DNA of 64,000 nucleotides from JAGRKR01 sp041397725 (lineage in GTDB: Bacteria; Pseudomonadota; Alphaproteobacteria; Rhizobiales; Hyphomicrobiaceae). The notes under the pieces are model-generated. The model was given only the letters and a program-made list of their open reading frames with translations. It ran no database searches and had not been told where the DNA came from. This document shows positions 1 through 9,286 of this stretch, piece after piece; position 1 is the first letter of the stretch; every line of letters starts with the position of its first letter. The stretch covers positions 248,001-312,000 of the forward strand of contig JAWKVZ010000005.1 in assembly GCA_041397725.1 (NCBI GenBank). Reading direction: 5' to 3'. A program made the position numbers and the translations under genes.

Positions 1-336
1 GGCACCTTCCCGCGCGTGCTCGGCCACTACGCGCGCGACGTCGGCCTGTTCCCGCTCGAGGAGGCGGTGCGCAAGATGACCTCGCTGACGGCGCGGACCT
101 TCGGCATCAAGGATCGCGGGGTGCTCGCGGAGGGTGCATTCGCCGATCTCGTGCTGTTCGATGCCGGCGCGATCGAGGATTCCGCCACGTTCGAGCAGCC
201 GACCACGCCGGCTGCCGGCATCGTCACGGTGCTCGTCAATGGCAAGGCGGTCTGGGAGGCCGGGCGCGCCACGGGGGCGAGGTCGGGGCGCGGCCTCCGG
301 CGGGAGCAGCTCACGCCGCTCGCCTTCGCGAGCTGA
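1..336 (+). CDS. D-aminoacylase / N-acyl-D-amino-acid deacylase family amidohydrolase, C-terminal part
   Basis: Only the last 111 codons are present; the gene begins upstream of the window and ends with TGA. The visible part has the conserved tail of metal-dependent N-acyl-D-amino-acid deacylases (amidohydrolase superfamily): the segment around GTFPRVLGHYARDVG, then EEAVRKMTSLTARTFGI, then the closing beta-sandwich EGAFADLVLFD and VLVNGKAVW. These enzymes hydrolyse N-acyl-D-amino acids or related N-acyl compounds in the cytoplasm. The metal ligands lie in the missing N-terminal part, so activity and substrate cannot be judged. A dihydroorotase- or imidazolonepropionase-like relative is less likely, because the GTFPRVLGHY block is typical of D-aminoacylases. 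Confidence 0.8.
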   Translation, partial: GTFPRVLGHYARDVGLFPLEEAVRKMTSLTARTFGIKDRGVLAEGAFADLVLFDAGAIEDSATFEQPTTPAAGIVTVLVNGKAVWEAGRATGARSGRGLRREQLTPLAFAS

Positions 337-434
337 CGAGGCAGGTCGGCCAATTAAGGTGTGCTTAAGGCTGAGGCTGCACTCTGGGGGCCCGCCAGCT
401 CACGCGCTGGCGCGTCACCCCGGAGGCTTTCGCC

Positions 435-578
435 ATGTCGATCCGTCGTTCTCTGCTGATGCTGGCGCTGATCGGCACCACTATCGCCTGCCTCGGGCTC
501 TCTGCACCTGCCGCGATCGAGGGTGATCTTGCTGCCGAAAGCAATGTGACGGGCAGCGCCATCAGCGGACCGGTCTGA
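435..578 (+). CDS. Small secreted peptide (47 aa), unknown function
   Basis: A 47-codon frame with a good ribosome binding site (CGGAGG, 8 bases before ATG). It encodes a clear signal-peptide pattern: MSIRR followed by a hydrophobic stretch (SLLMLALIGTTIACLGLSAPA) and a short polar tail of about 20 residues ending SAISGPV. The Cys at residue 19 is not in a convincing lipobox. It lies just after the amidohydrolase and converges on the hydroxypyruvate isomerase gene with 26 bp between stops. I do not recognise a family. A start with a good SD plus a signal peptide argues for a real gene; the very short mature part argues for caution. Confidence 0.45.
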   Translation: MSIRRSLLMLALIGTTIACLGLSAPAAIEGDLAAESNVTGSAISGPV

Positions 579-604
579 GCAGCGCGCAGGCCACTCAAAC
601 TCCA

Positions 605-1381
605 TCAGCCGAGCTTGACGCCGAGCTTCTGCGCCCAGACGAGGCCCTCGCGCGTGCCGTTGCGCGGGCGATACTCACAACCGACGAAACCGGTGTAGCC
701 GAGGTCGTCGATCAGGCGGAAGATCGAGCTGTAATTGATTTCCCCGTCGTCCGGCTCGCCGCGATCCGGTGGATTTGCGATCTGCATGTGGCGTGTCAGC
801 GGCATGAACTCGCGCAGCGCGGCCGTCAGGTCGCCGGCGACGATCTGGCGATGGTAGACGTCGAGTTGCAGTCCGAGGTGGGGCGAGCCGACCTCGGCGA
901 TGATGTCGCGCGCATCCTCCAGCCGATTGAGGAAGTAGCCGGGGACGTCGCGCGCATTGATCGGCTCGATCAGGATCTCGACGCCATGCCGGCCGGCGAT
1001 CTCGGTGGCCTTGCGCAGATTGGCGATGAAAGTTGCGCGCTCCGCCCCGTGCTGGTGGAGGCCCGCCATGGCATGCAGGCGGCGGCACCCGGTCGCCTCG
1101 GCGTAGCGGAGCGCAAGGTCGAGGGCTCGGGCGAAATCCGCCTCGCGCCCGGCGAGTGCGGCAAGGCCTCGCTCGCCTTGCTCGGCATTGCCGGGCGGCA
1201 GGTTGAAAAGCGCCTGCGTCAGTCCGTTAGCCTCGAGCCGCGCCCGGACCTCGGCCGCCGGCTGCTCGTAGGGAAAAAGCACCTCGACGGCCTTGAAGCC
1301 AGCAGAGGCCGCCGCCGCGAACCGATCGAGAAACGGCACCTCGTTGAACATCATCGACAGGTTGGCGGCGAACCTCGGCAT
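605..1381 (-). CDS. hyi: Hydroxypyruvate isomerase family protein (xylose-isomerase-like TIM barrel)
   Basis: 258 residues, full length for the Hyi/OtnI group of the AP-endonuclease-2-type TIM barrel family. Family features visible: N-terminal FAANLSMMFNEVPFLDRF, the metal-ligand segments LIEPIN, LQLDVYHRQI and the final VGCEYRPRNGT. Family members interconvert hydroxypyruvate and tartronate semialdehyde, or isomerise 2-oxo-tetronate compounds, in the cytoplasm. The gene starts 12 bp after the FAA-hydrolase-family gene on the same strand, so the two are probably co-transcribed as a small carboxylate or sugar-acid catabolic unit. The exact substrate is inferred from family only. Confidence 0.8.
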   Translation of the reverse strand: MPRFAANLSMMFNEVPFLDRFAAAASAGFKAVEVLFPYEQPAAEVRARLEANGLTQALFNLPPGNAEQGERGLAALAGREADFARALDLALRYAEATGCRRLHAMAGLHQHGAERATFIANLRKATEIAGRHGVEILIEPINARDVPGYFLNRLEDARDIIAEVGSPHLGLQLDVYHRQIVAGDLTAALREFMPLTRHMQIANPPDRGEPDDGEINYSSIFRLIDDLGYTGFVGCEYRPRNGTREGLVWAQKLGVKLG

Positions 1382-1393
1382 AGGGTGACCTCG

Positions 1394-2239
1394 TTATTCG
1401 CAGACGACGACGCGCTGGCGCTGCTCGCCGAGCCCGTGAATGCCGAGACGCATCGTGTCGCCCGGCTTGAGGAAGAGCGGCGGCTTGTGGCCGAGCCCGA
1501 CACCCGGCGGCGTGCCGGTCGGGATAACGTCACCGGGCTCGAGGGTCATGAACCGGGAGATGTAGGAGACCAGGTGGGCAACGCCGAAGATCATGGTGGC
1601 GGTGCTGCCCTTCTGGCGCATGGTTCCGTTGACCTCGAGGAACATGTCGAGCTTGCCCGCGTCGGCGATCTCGTCCCGGGTCACAAGCCACGGGCCGAGC
1701 GGCGCGAACGTGTCGTGCGACTTGCCCTTGATCCACTGGCCTGTGCTCTCGATCTGGAAAGCGCGCTCGGAGACGTCGTTCATGACGCAGAAGCCGGCGA
1801 CGTGGCTCATGGCGTCGGCCTCCGACACGTAGCGGGCGCGCGAGCCGATGACGATGGTGAGCTCCACCTCCCAGTCGAGCTTGGTCGAGCCCTTGGGCTG
1901 GATCACGTCGTCGTTGGGACCGCAGAGCGAGGTCACGGCCTTGGCGAACAGCACGGGCTCGCGCGGCGGCTCGAGGCCGGCCTCCTTGGCATGGTCGGCG
2001 TAGTTGAGGCCGACGGCGATGATCTTGCCGACGCCGCCGACGCACGGGCCGAGGCGGGCATCCTTGCTCACCATCGGCAGGGACTTGGGGTCGAGCGCGG
2101 CCAGCATGGCGAGCCCCTGCGGCGACAGCACCTTGCCGGCGATGTCGTCGATGACGCCCGAGAGATCGCGGATGTTGCCGTCCTTGTCGAGCAGCCCGGG
2201 GCGCTCCTGCCCTACGGGTCCGTGGCGTAGCAGCTTCAT
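1394..2239 (-). CDS. Fumarylacetoacetate hydrolase family protein
   Basis: 281 residues with the FAH C-terminal fold of the FAHD/ureidoglycolate-lyase-like group. The core motifs are present: VGLNYADHA, DWEVELTIVIG (acidic metal ligands), NDVSERAFQ, KGKSHDTFAPLGPWLV and GDVIPTGTPPGVGLG. Members cleave or decarboxylate beta-diketo or oxo acids with Mg2+ or Mn2+; 2,4-diketo-3-deoxy sugar acid hydrolase is one known role, but the sequence alone does not fix the substrate. A GGGAGG ribosome site lies about 11 bases before ATG. First gene of a two-gene unit with the hydroxypyruvate isomerase-like gene, which starts 12 bp downstream. Confidence 0.8.
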   Translation of the reverse strand: MKLLRHGPVGQERPGLLDKDGNIRDLSGVIDDIAGKVLSPQGLAMLAALDPKSLPMVSKDARLGPCVGGVGKIIAVGLNYADHAKEAGLEPPREPVLFAKAVTSLCGPNDDVIQPKGSTKLDWEVELTIVIGSRARYVSEADAMSHVAGFCVMNDVSERAFQIESTGQWIKGKSHDTFAPLGPWLVTRDEIADAGKLDMFLEVNGTMRQKGSTATMIFGVAHLVSYISRFMTLEPGDVIPTGTPPGVGLGHKPPLFLKPGDTMRLGIHGLGEQRQRVVVCE

Positions 2240-2456
2240 GTCGTGTCGGTCCTCCCCAGGTGTTGTGATATGCCGCGGCGGGCGCGTGCGAGCGGGCCGG
2301 ATCGTCGGCGGCAGAGATTTGTAGCGCTTTGGCGCCCGTCCGGCCAGCTTCGCGCGTACTGAGATTTCCTTCCCTGCCCCGGTCCTCTATAGAGAACGTC
2401 CAGGGTCGCGCCGCCAGAGAACGCGGCGGCTCTGGCGCGTTGAGGAGGAGGCTGAC

Positions 2457-3077
2457 ATGAGGCGCTTGCGTAGGATGGGTCGGAGTTTTCTGGCGCTGGT
2501 CGTCGTGCTCGTGGCGGGCGCTGAGGGGGCTAAGGCCGCCTGTCCGACGTTCGCCGATGTCGCCAAGGGCGTGACAGTGGTGATGAAGGACGGTTCTCGC
2601 TTCGAGATCCAGGGGGTGAAGGGCGCCGAGATCCGGCTGACCCATCGCTATCCGACGCAGAAGGACAAGGATACGACCTACGTCAGCTACGGCGGCATCA
2701 TCCACCGGCGCATCACCACGGAGCGGACGACCGTCGAATTCTCGTTCAGCAGCGATCTGTCGAAGCTCATTCCGGAGCGCCAAGGCCAGTTCTTCACTTA
2801 CTCCTTCAGCGCGCGCTTCGGCACGCTCACCTATTCCGGCACGCAGATGATCCGCTTTTCGGAGACGCGCCGCGTGACGGTCGGCGCGTGCAGCTACGAT
2901 GCCATCGTCTTCGAGAAAGGGACCGTCGTGCCTCAGTTCCGCCAGGAGGCGTTGCAGCGCGTCACATTCATACCTGCGCTCGGCGTCGTCGTCGGCTGGA
3001 CGCTGACCTCCACCAGGGGCGACAACCAGCGCGAGAGCATGACGCTGGAGCCGACGGAGATCCGTGCTGGCCGCTGA
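2457..3077 (+). CDS. Secreted protein of unknown function (206 aa)
   Basis: Starts with a strong ribosome site (GAGGAGG) six bases before ATG. The N-terminus is a classical signal peptide: MRRLRRMGRSFLALVVVLVAGAEGAKA, cleavage likely before ACPTF. The mature part of about 180 residues has two cysteines (early CPTF and later GACSYDA) and many alternating polar/hydrophobic strands rich in Thr, Arg and Gly, suggesting a small beta-rich periplasmic or extracellular domain. I recognise no catalytic motif or named family. It is monocistronic: divergent from the FAA-hydrolase gene and convergent with ugpC, 51 bp away. Confidence 0.7.
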   Translation: MRRLRRMGRSFLALVVVLVAGAEGAKAACPTFADVAKGVTVVMKDGSRFEIQGVKGAEIRLTHRYPTQKDKDTTYVSYGGIIHRRITTERTTVEFSFSSDLSKLIPERQGQFFTYSFSARFGTLTYSGTQMIRFSETRRVTVGACSYDAIVFEKGTVVPQFRQEALQRVTFIPALGVVVGWTLTSTRGDNQRESMTLEPTEIRAGR

Positions 3078-3128
3078 CGCGTGCGCGGATGGCCGGGCAT
3101 ATGTGCGCCTCTCCCGGCTAACCTGGCT

Positions 3129-4211
<1,083 letters not shown>

Positions 4212-4245
4212 GTCGTGCTCGCTGCGCTGGACTGACGATGTCTTG

Positions 4246-5100
4246 CTATTTCTCGATCTCGACGAGGCCCTTCACGAAGAGCTTCTGCATGACCACGACG
4301 ACGATGACCGGCGGCAAGAGCGCCAGGATCACGGATGCCATCACCATCGGCCATTGCGGATCGGTGTCTGCGACGTTGATCATGCGCTGAATGCCCATGA
4401 CGATCGTGAGGTACTGCTTGTCGGTCGTCATGAGCAGCGGCCAGAGGTACTGGTTCCAGCCGAACGTGAACATGATGACGAAGAGCGCCGCGAGGTTGGT
4501 GCGCGACAGCGGGAACAGGATGTCCTTGAGGAAGCGCAGCGGGCCGGCCCCGTCGATGCGGGCGGCCTCGGCGATCTCGTCCGGCACGGACAGGAAGAAC
4601 TGGCGGAAGAGAAACGTCGCCGTCGCCGAGGCGATGAGCGGAATGGACAGCCCGGCGTAGCTGTTCAGCATGCCCAGGTCCGAGACGACCTTGAAGGTCG
4701 GGAGAATGCGCACCTCGACCGGCAGCATGAGCGTGATGAAGATGGTCCAGAAGACCAGCATGCGGAAGCGGAAGCGGAAATAGACGATGGCAAAGGCTGC
4801 GATGAAGGAGATCGCGATTTTGCCGATCGCAACGGTGAGCGCCATGATGAGGCTGTTCATCATCATGCGCCCGACAGATACGCCGCCGGCAGCGGGATTG
4901 ACGATGCCGGAGCTGAAGACGCTGGCGTAGTTGTGGAAGAATTGCGAGCCCGGCCACATCGGGATCGGCGCCGTCATCAGGTCCTCGGCGCGGTGGGTGG
5001 ACGCCACGAAAGTCACCCAGATCGGCAGCACGACCAGGATCACGCCGGCTACGAGGACCGCATGCGAGAAAAAGGTCAGCCAGGGGCGGTTTTCGACCAT
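4246..5100 (-). CDS. ugpE: Glycerol-3-phosphate ABC importer permease UgpE
   Basis: 284 residues beginning MVENRPWLTFFSHAV, a typical UgpE start. Six hydrophobic segments are visible, with the cytoplasmic EAA loop reading EAARIDGAGPLRFLKDILFP, which docks on UgpC. The ATG shares its first base with the TGA stop of ugpA, so translation is probably coupled. An open frame continues upstream, but inside ugpA, so the ATG at the overlap is the sensible start. The segment STHRAEDLMTAPIPMWPG is characteristic of UgpE rather than of maltose-type MalG. Together with UgpA it forms the membrane channel. Confidence 0.92.
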   Translation of the reverse strand: MVENRPWLTFFSHAVLVAGVILVVLPIWVTFVASTHRAEDLMTAPIPMWPGSQFFHNYASVFSSGIVNPAAGGVSVGRMMMNSLIMALTVAIGKIAISFIAAFAIVYFRFRFRMLVFWTIFITLMLPVEVRILPTFKVVSDLGMLNSYAGLSIPLIASATATFLFRQFFLSVPDEIAEAARIDGAGPLRFLKDILFPLSRTNLAALFVIMFTFGWNQYLWPLLMTTDKQYLTIVMGIQRMINVADTDPQWPMVMASVILALLPPVIVVVVMQKLFVKGLVEIEK

Positions 5101-5981
5101 CAGTATTCCACCTTGCGCTCGATGTAGCGGAACTGCACGACCGTCAGCGTGATGACGATGGCCATCAGCACCACCGACTGCGCCGCCGACGAGCCGAGGT
5201 CGAGGCCGATGAAGCCGTCGTTGAAGACCTTGTACACCAGGAAATCGGTCGCCTTGTTCGGCCCGCCGCTGGTGGTCGCGTGCACGATGCCGAAGGTGTC
5301 GAAGAAGGCATAGACGATGTTGACGACGAGCAGGAAGAACGTGGTCGGCGAGAGCAGCGGGAACACGATCGTCCAGAAGCGCTTGCCGGGCCCTGCACCG
5401 TCGATCGCGGCCGCCTCGATCAGCGAGCGTGGGATGGCTTGCAGGCCCGCGAGGAAGAACAGGAAATTGTAGCTGATCTGCTTCCACACGGCCGCGATGG
5501 TCACCAGGATGAAGGCGTCGTTGCCGCTGAGCAGGTGGTTCCAGTCGTAGCCGAGCGATTGCAGGACATAGGCGATGATGCCGATGCGCGGATTGAAGAG
5601 GAACCACCAGAGCGCGCCGGCGACGACCGGGGCAACCGCGTAGGGCAGGATCAGCAGCGTCTTATAGCCCGTGGCGCCGCGGATGATGCGGTCCGCCATG
5701 ACCGCGAAGAGCAGCGACAGCCCCATCGACAAAGCGGCGACACAGAACCCGAAGATCGCCGTGATCTGGAAGGAGGCGAGGTAGTCTTCGTCGGAGAAGA
5801 GTCGCGTGAAATTCTCCCCCCACACGAACCGCGAGGAGAGGCCGAACGGATCCTCGATCAGCAGGGACTGGTAGAGCGCCTGGCTCGCCGGCCAGACGAA
5901 GAACACGAGCGTGATGACGAGCTGCGGCAGGACCAGCAGCCATGGCAGCAATTGTCCGTTGAAGGTGGTGCGCTTGTGCAT
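5100..5981 (-). CDS. ugpA: Glycerol-3-phosphate ABC importer permease UgpA
   Basis: 293 residues from MHKRTTFNGQLLPWLL, matching the usual UgpA length (about 293-295). Six membrane segments and the EAA loop EAAAIDGAGPGKRFWTIVFP are clear. A 23-residue in-frame upstream extension is polar, proline-rich and unlike the family, so the internal ATG is preferred. It overlaps ugpE by one base and follows ugpB by 164 bp. That larger gap after the binding-protein gene may allow differential expression, which is common in binding-protein-dependent importers. Confidence 0.92.
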   Translation of the reverse strand: MHKRTTFNGQLLPWLLVLPQLVITLVFFVWPASQALYQSLLIEDPFGLSSRFVWGENFTRLFSDEDYLASFQITAIFGFCVAALSMGLSLLFAVMADRIIRGATGYKTLLILPYAVAPVVAGALWWFLFNPRIGIIAYVLQSLGYDWNHLLSGNDAFILVTIAAVWKQISYNFLFFLAGLQAIPRSLIEAAAIDGAGPGKRFWTIVFPLLSPTTFFLLVVNIVYAFFDTFGIVHATTSGGPNKATDFLVYKVFNDGFIGLDLGSSAAQSVVLMAIVITLTVVQFRYIERKVEY

Positions 5982-6145
5982 CGTGCCCGATACGAGATGG
6001 TCGGGCGGACATCCGCCCGACGGAGGGTATGAGGTCGAGGGGGCCGGCAATCCGCATCGCGCGGACCACCGGTTGCCGAAGGTGATGAGACGGCGGGCGT
6101 GCCGGCGGGCTCAGATGAAACCCGCCGTTCACGCATCGTAACGGG

Positions 6146-7468
6146 CTACTTGATCGAGGCCTCGAAGCGGCGCAGCAGCGCGTTGCCCTTCTGGACCGCG
6201 GTGTCGAGAGCCTCCTTGGCGCTCTTCTTGCCGGACCAGACCGCCTCGAGCTCCGAGTTGATGATGTCTCGGATCTGCACGAAGTTGCCGAGCCGGAGCC
6301 CCTTGGAGTTCGGCGTCGGCGGCTTGCCGGTCATCTGCAGGATCGAGACGTCCGTGCCGGGATTGCGCGTGTAGAAGCCTTGGCTCTTGGTCAGCTCGTA
6401 GGCGGCCCGGGTGATGGGCAGGTAGCCCGTGGCCTGATGCCAGTCCGCCTGGACCTTGGCGCTGGAGAGATAGTTGAAGAACGCCGCCACGCCCTTGTAG
6501 GACGCATCGGAATGGCCGCGCAGAACCCACAGCGTCGCCCCGCCGATGATCGAGTTCTGGGGAGCGCCCTTGACGTCGGGCCAGTAGGGGAGCTGACCCA
6601 CGCCGAATTCGAAGCCCTTGGCGTTGGCCTTGATGCCGGCGTAAGCGGCCGACGAGTTCATGTACATCGCGCATTCCTGCGTATAGAACTTCGGCGCGGC
6701 GTCGCTACGGCGTCCGCCGTAGTCGAAGATCTTCGTCTTCAGCCACTTCGCGAGCTGGTCGATGTGGCGGACATGCTGCGGGCTGTTGAACGTGAACGTG
6801 GTGTCGAAGCCGTCGAAACCGTTCGAGCGCGTGGAAAACGGCAGATTGTGCCAAGCCGAGAAGTTCTCGAGCTGCACCCAGGACTGCCAGCCGGTCGTGA
6901 AGCCGCACTTGTAGCCGGCGGCCTGCAGCTTCTTGGCAAAGGCCTCGAGCTCGGGCCAGGTCTTCGGCGGCTTTGCGGGGTCGAGGCCGGCTTTCTTGAA
7001 GGCCGTCTTGTTGTAATAGAGCACAGGTGTCGAGCTGTTGAACGGCATCGACAGCATGTTGCCCTTGCTGTCCGAATAGTAGCCCGTCACGGCGCTCAGG
7101 TAGGTCGACTGATCGAAAGGCAGCTTGCTCTTGGCCATCAGCTCGAAGACGGGATAGATGGCGCCCTTGGCCGACATCATGGAGGCGGTGCCGACCTCGA
7201 AGACCTGCACGATATGCGGCGGCTTCTTGGCGCGGAAGGCGGCAATGGCGCTCGTCATGGTCTCCGTGTAGTTGCCCTTGTAGACGGGCACCACGACGTA
7301 GTCCTTTTGCGAAGCGTTGAATCCCTTGGCGATCGCGTCGACCTTTTCGCCGAGCTTGCCGCCCATGGCGTGCCACCACTGGATCTCCGTCGCGGCTTTG
7401 GCCGTGGTGACGGAACCGATCGACAGCGCGGCAGCGATGGCGGTCGGAATGAGCAATGCCTTCCTCAT
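6146..7468 (-). CDS. ugpB: Glycerol-3-phosphate-binding protein UgpB
   Basis: 440 residues starting MRKALLIPTAIAAALSIGSV, a Sec signal peptide cut near TAKAATEIQWWHAMGG. A GGGGAGG ribosome site precedes the ATG. The mature protein is a family-1 extracellular solute-binding protein; EIQWWHAMGG near the N-terminus, YNKTAFKKAGLDP, GFTTGWQSWVQLE and IGGATLWVL are UgpB hallmarks. It binds sn-glycerol-3-phosphate or glycerophosphodiesters in the periplasm and delivers them to UgpA/UgpE. It is transcribed 104 bp after the phoD-like gene. I looked for a canonical direct-repeat Pho box in that gap and did not see a convincing one. Confidence 0.93.
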   Translation of the reverse strand: MRKALLIPTAIAAALSIGSVTTAKAATEIQWWHAMGGKLGEKVDAIAKGFNASQKDYVVVPVYKGNYTETMTSAIAAFRAKKPPHIVQVFEVGTASMMSAKGAIYPVFELMAKSKLPFDQSTYLSAVTGYYSDSKGNMLSMPFNSSTPVLYYNKTAFKKAGLDPAKPPKTWPELEAFAKKLQAAGYKCGFTTGWQSWVQLENFSAWHNLPFSTRSNGFDGFDTTFTFNSPQHVRHIDQLAKWLKTKIFDYGGRRSDAAPKFYTQECAMYMNSSAAYAGIKANAKGFEFGVGQLPYWPDVKGAPQNSIIGGATLWVLRGHSDASYKGVAAFFNYLSSAKVQADWHQATGYLPITRAAYELTKSQGFYTRNPGTDVSILQMTGKPPTPNSKGLRLGNFVQIRDIINSELEAVWSGKKSAKEALDTAVQKGNALLRRFEASIK

Positions 7469-7572
7469 GTTTCCTCCCCGAATATTGGAGCTCGATGGCT
7501 GGCGAGCCCGCTTTTCCGAACAAGTGTCGGGTTCGCCCGCCTCGTTCCTAGCGGCACTGTGCGACACTTCTG

Positions 7573-9159
7573 CTATCGTTTCAAAGCCTGAATTCGCGGC
7601 GTGCCGGCTGCTACTTGGAAAGACGCAATGCTTTCACCGGCCGAATTGGGGTCGCGAACGTCCTTGACCGCCCGCATGTCCACCTGAAGCTGCCGGGCAT
7701 CGAGCGTGCATCGGAGATAGCCCCTCCGGCGACCTTCGGCAAACAGAAGGTGCGGGTTCTTCGGCCGCCAGGCGGCGGGCTCGTCGGCGCGGGCCCTGAA
7801 GGCGGTGACGGAGCTGGCGACGAACTCGGTGGCGACCGCCGGCGCGCGGGGGTCGTCGAAGTCGCGCTTGAGTTCGGCCGCCGCGAAGGCATGAATGTCG
7901 CCACCGAGGAACACGCTGTTTCGGGCGCCACCGGGGCCGACTTGAGTCAGCAATCGTCGACGGGCTGCGGGGTAGCCGTCCCAGGGATCGTTGGAGAAGC
8001 GTGGCCCCTTGCCGCTGTCGCGATCGATCTTTGCCACGATCGTGGTCTGCACCAGCAGGTTCCAGGCGCTGCGGGAGGCGCGCAGGCGCCCGGCCAGCCA
8101 GCGCTCCTGCCTGGCCCCGAGCATCGTCCGGCGCTCGGCTGTCAGCTCGGGACAGGGCGCCACCGACCGGCTGCCGCCCCGGTGCGAGGGATTGCAGGCC
8201 TGCGGGCTCCGGTACTGGCGGCAATCGAGCATGAACAGCGTGGCGAGCGCGCCGTACTCGAGGTGACGGTAGAGGTCGAGGTCGCTGCCGCGCGGTCGGG
8301 CGGCCGGCCTCAGCGGCATGTGCTCATAGAAGGCGCGATAGGCGTCGGCCCGACGCTTCAGGAAGAACGCGCGCGGATGCAGGTGCTGCGATTGTGCGTT
8401 GGCGTAATCGTTTTCGACCTCGTGGTCGTCCCAGATGACGAGCCAGGGTGCCGAAGCATGGCTCGCCTGCAGGAGGGGGTCGCTCTTGTAGAGCGCGTAG
8501 CGGGCGCGGTACTCGTCGAGCGTCGTCGGGATCGATGCGTTGTGGCGCCGGACGGGGTTCGGGCTGCCGCCGCCGCGCTCGTAGATGTAGTCGCCGACGA
8601 ACACTACGAAATCGTTGCGCTCCTCGGCGATCAGCCGATGCGCGGCGAAGTGGCCGTGTTCGTAGTGCTGGCACGAGGCGACGGCAAAGCGTGCGCGACC
8701 GGCGGGGGCCTCGCGGTGCGGGAAGGTGCGCGTGCGTCCCACCGGGCTGCGGTGACCCAGGGCCTCGAAGCGGTACCAGTAGAAGCGGTCGGGCTCCAGC
8801 CCATCGACGACGACATGGACCGCATGGGCATTGTCGGGATCGGCGCTCGCCGTGCCATGGCGGACCGGGCGGAGCAGGGCCTCGTCGGCAAAGACGGACC
8901 ATCGTACGTCGATGCGGCCGGCCGGCGGCTCCTCCACCGGCAGCATGAGGCGGGTCCACAGGACGACGCTCCGCGCATCGGGGTCGCCCGAGGCGACGCC
9001 GAGCGTGAAGGGCGTATCGGCGAGGCGCGCCTCGGATCTCGTGACGAGCGATGGTAGCAGCGCGAAGGCTGCGGTTCCGGTGAGCACCGTGCGGCGTGAG
9101 ACATCGCCGCGAATGCGGGCTGGCGGGTGACGGACCGTCTTGACCATGGCGTACTGCAT
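7573..9159 (-). CDS. phoD: PhoD-family alkaline phosphatase / phosphodiesterase (Tat-exported)
   Basis: 528 residues from MQYAMVKTVRHPP (an ATG 12 bases further in, at 9147, is an equal alternative). A twin-arginine signal is present (SRRTVLTGTAAFALLPSL). The body follows PhoD/PhoD_N: TLGVASGDPDARSVVLWTRL at the start of the mature part, VASCQHYEHGHF, FVGDYIYERG, IWDDHEVENDYAN and FLGGDIHAFAAAELKRDF. These carry the Ca2+/Fe3+ ligands known for the family. PhoD enzymes release phosphate from mono- and diesters in the periplasm. Placed directly upstream of ugpBAEC, it fits a unit that degrades extracellular phosphodiesters and imports glycerol-3-phosphate. No convincing SD precedes either start. 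Confidence 0.88.
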   Translation of the reverse strand: MQYAMVKTVRHPPARIRGDVSRRTVLTGTAAFALLPSLVTRSEARLADTPFTLGVASGDPDARSVVLWTRLMLPVEEPPAGRIDVRWSVFADEALLRPVRHGTASADPDNAHAVHVVVDGLEPDRFYWYRFEALGHRSPVGRTRTFPHREAPAGRARFAVASCQHYEHGHFAAHRLIAEERNDFVVFVGDYIYERGGGSPNPVRRHNASIPTTLDEYRARYALYKSDPLLQASHASAPWLVIWDDHEVENDYANAQSQHLHPRAFFLKRRADAYRAFYEHMPLRPAARPRGSDLDLYRHLEYGALATLFMLDCRQYRSPQACNPSHRGGSRSVAPCPELTAERRTMLGARQERWLAGRLRASRSAWNLLVQTTIVAKIDRDSGKGPRFSNDPWDGYPAARRRLLTQVGPGGARNSVFLGGDIHAFAAAELKRDFDDPRAPAVATEFVASSVTAFRARADEPAAWRPKNPHLLFAEGRRRGYLRCTLDARQLQVDMRAVKDVRDPNSAGESIASFQVAAGTPRIQALKR

Positions 9160-9286
9160 CCCTGGCGCGTTTGTCGGTGGCCTCCCGAAACGCGGGAGTG
9201 TGAGCCAGCGGCTCGACGGCGGCGCTTGGCGCTGCCATCTCGACCGATCGCACGCTAATGCACTGCCGCAGCGGCGGCCAGGGCCA

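Noticed and set aside
1530..2783. A 417-codon minus-strand frame over the FAA-hydrolase gene and its leader
   Set aside because: Another frame of the same strand carries the real FAH-family protein; this one is Arg-rich and featureless.
7531..7547. GTTC-N9-GTTC upstream of ugpB
   Set aside because: It looks like an SOS box, but the spacer is 9, not 7 bases, and ugpB is not a DNA-damage gene.
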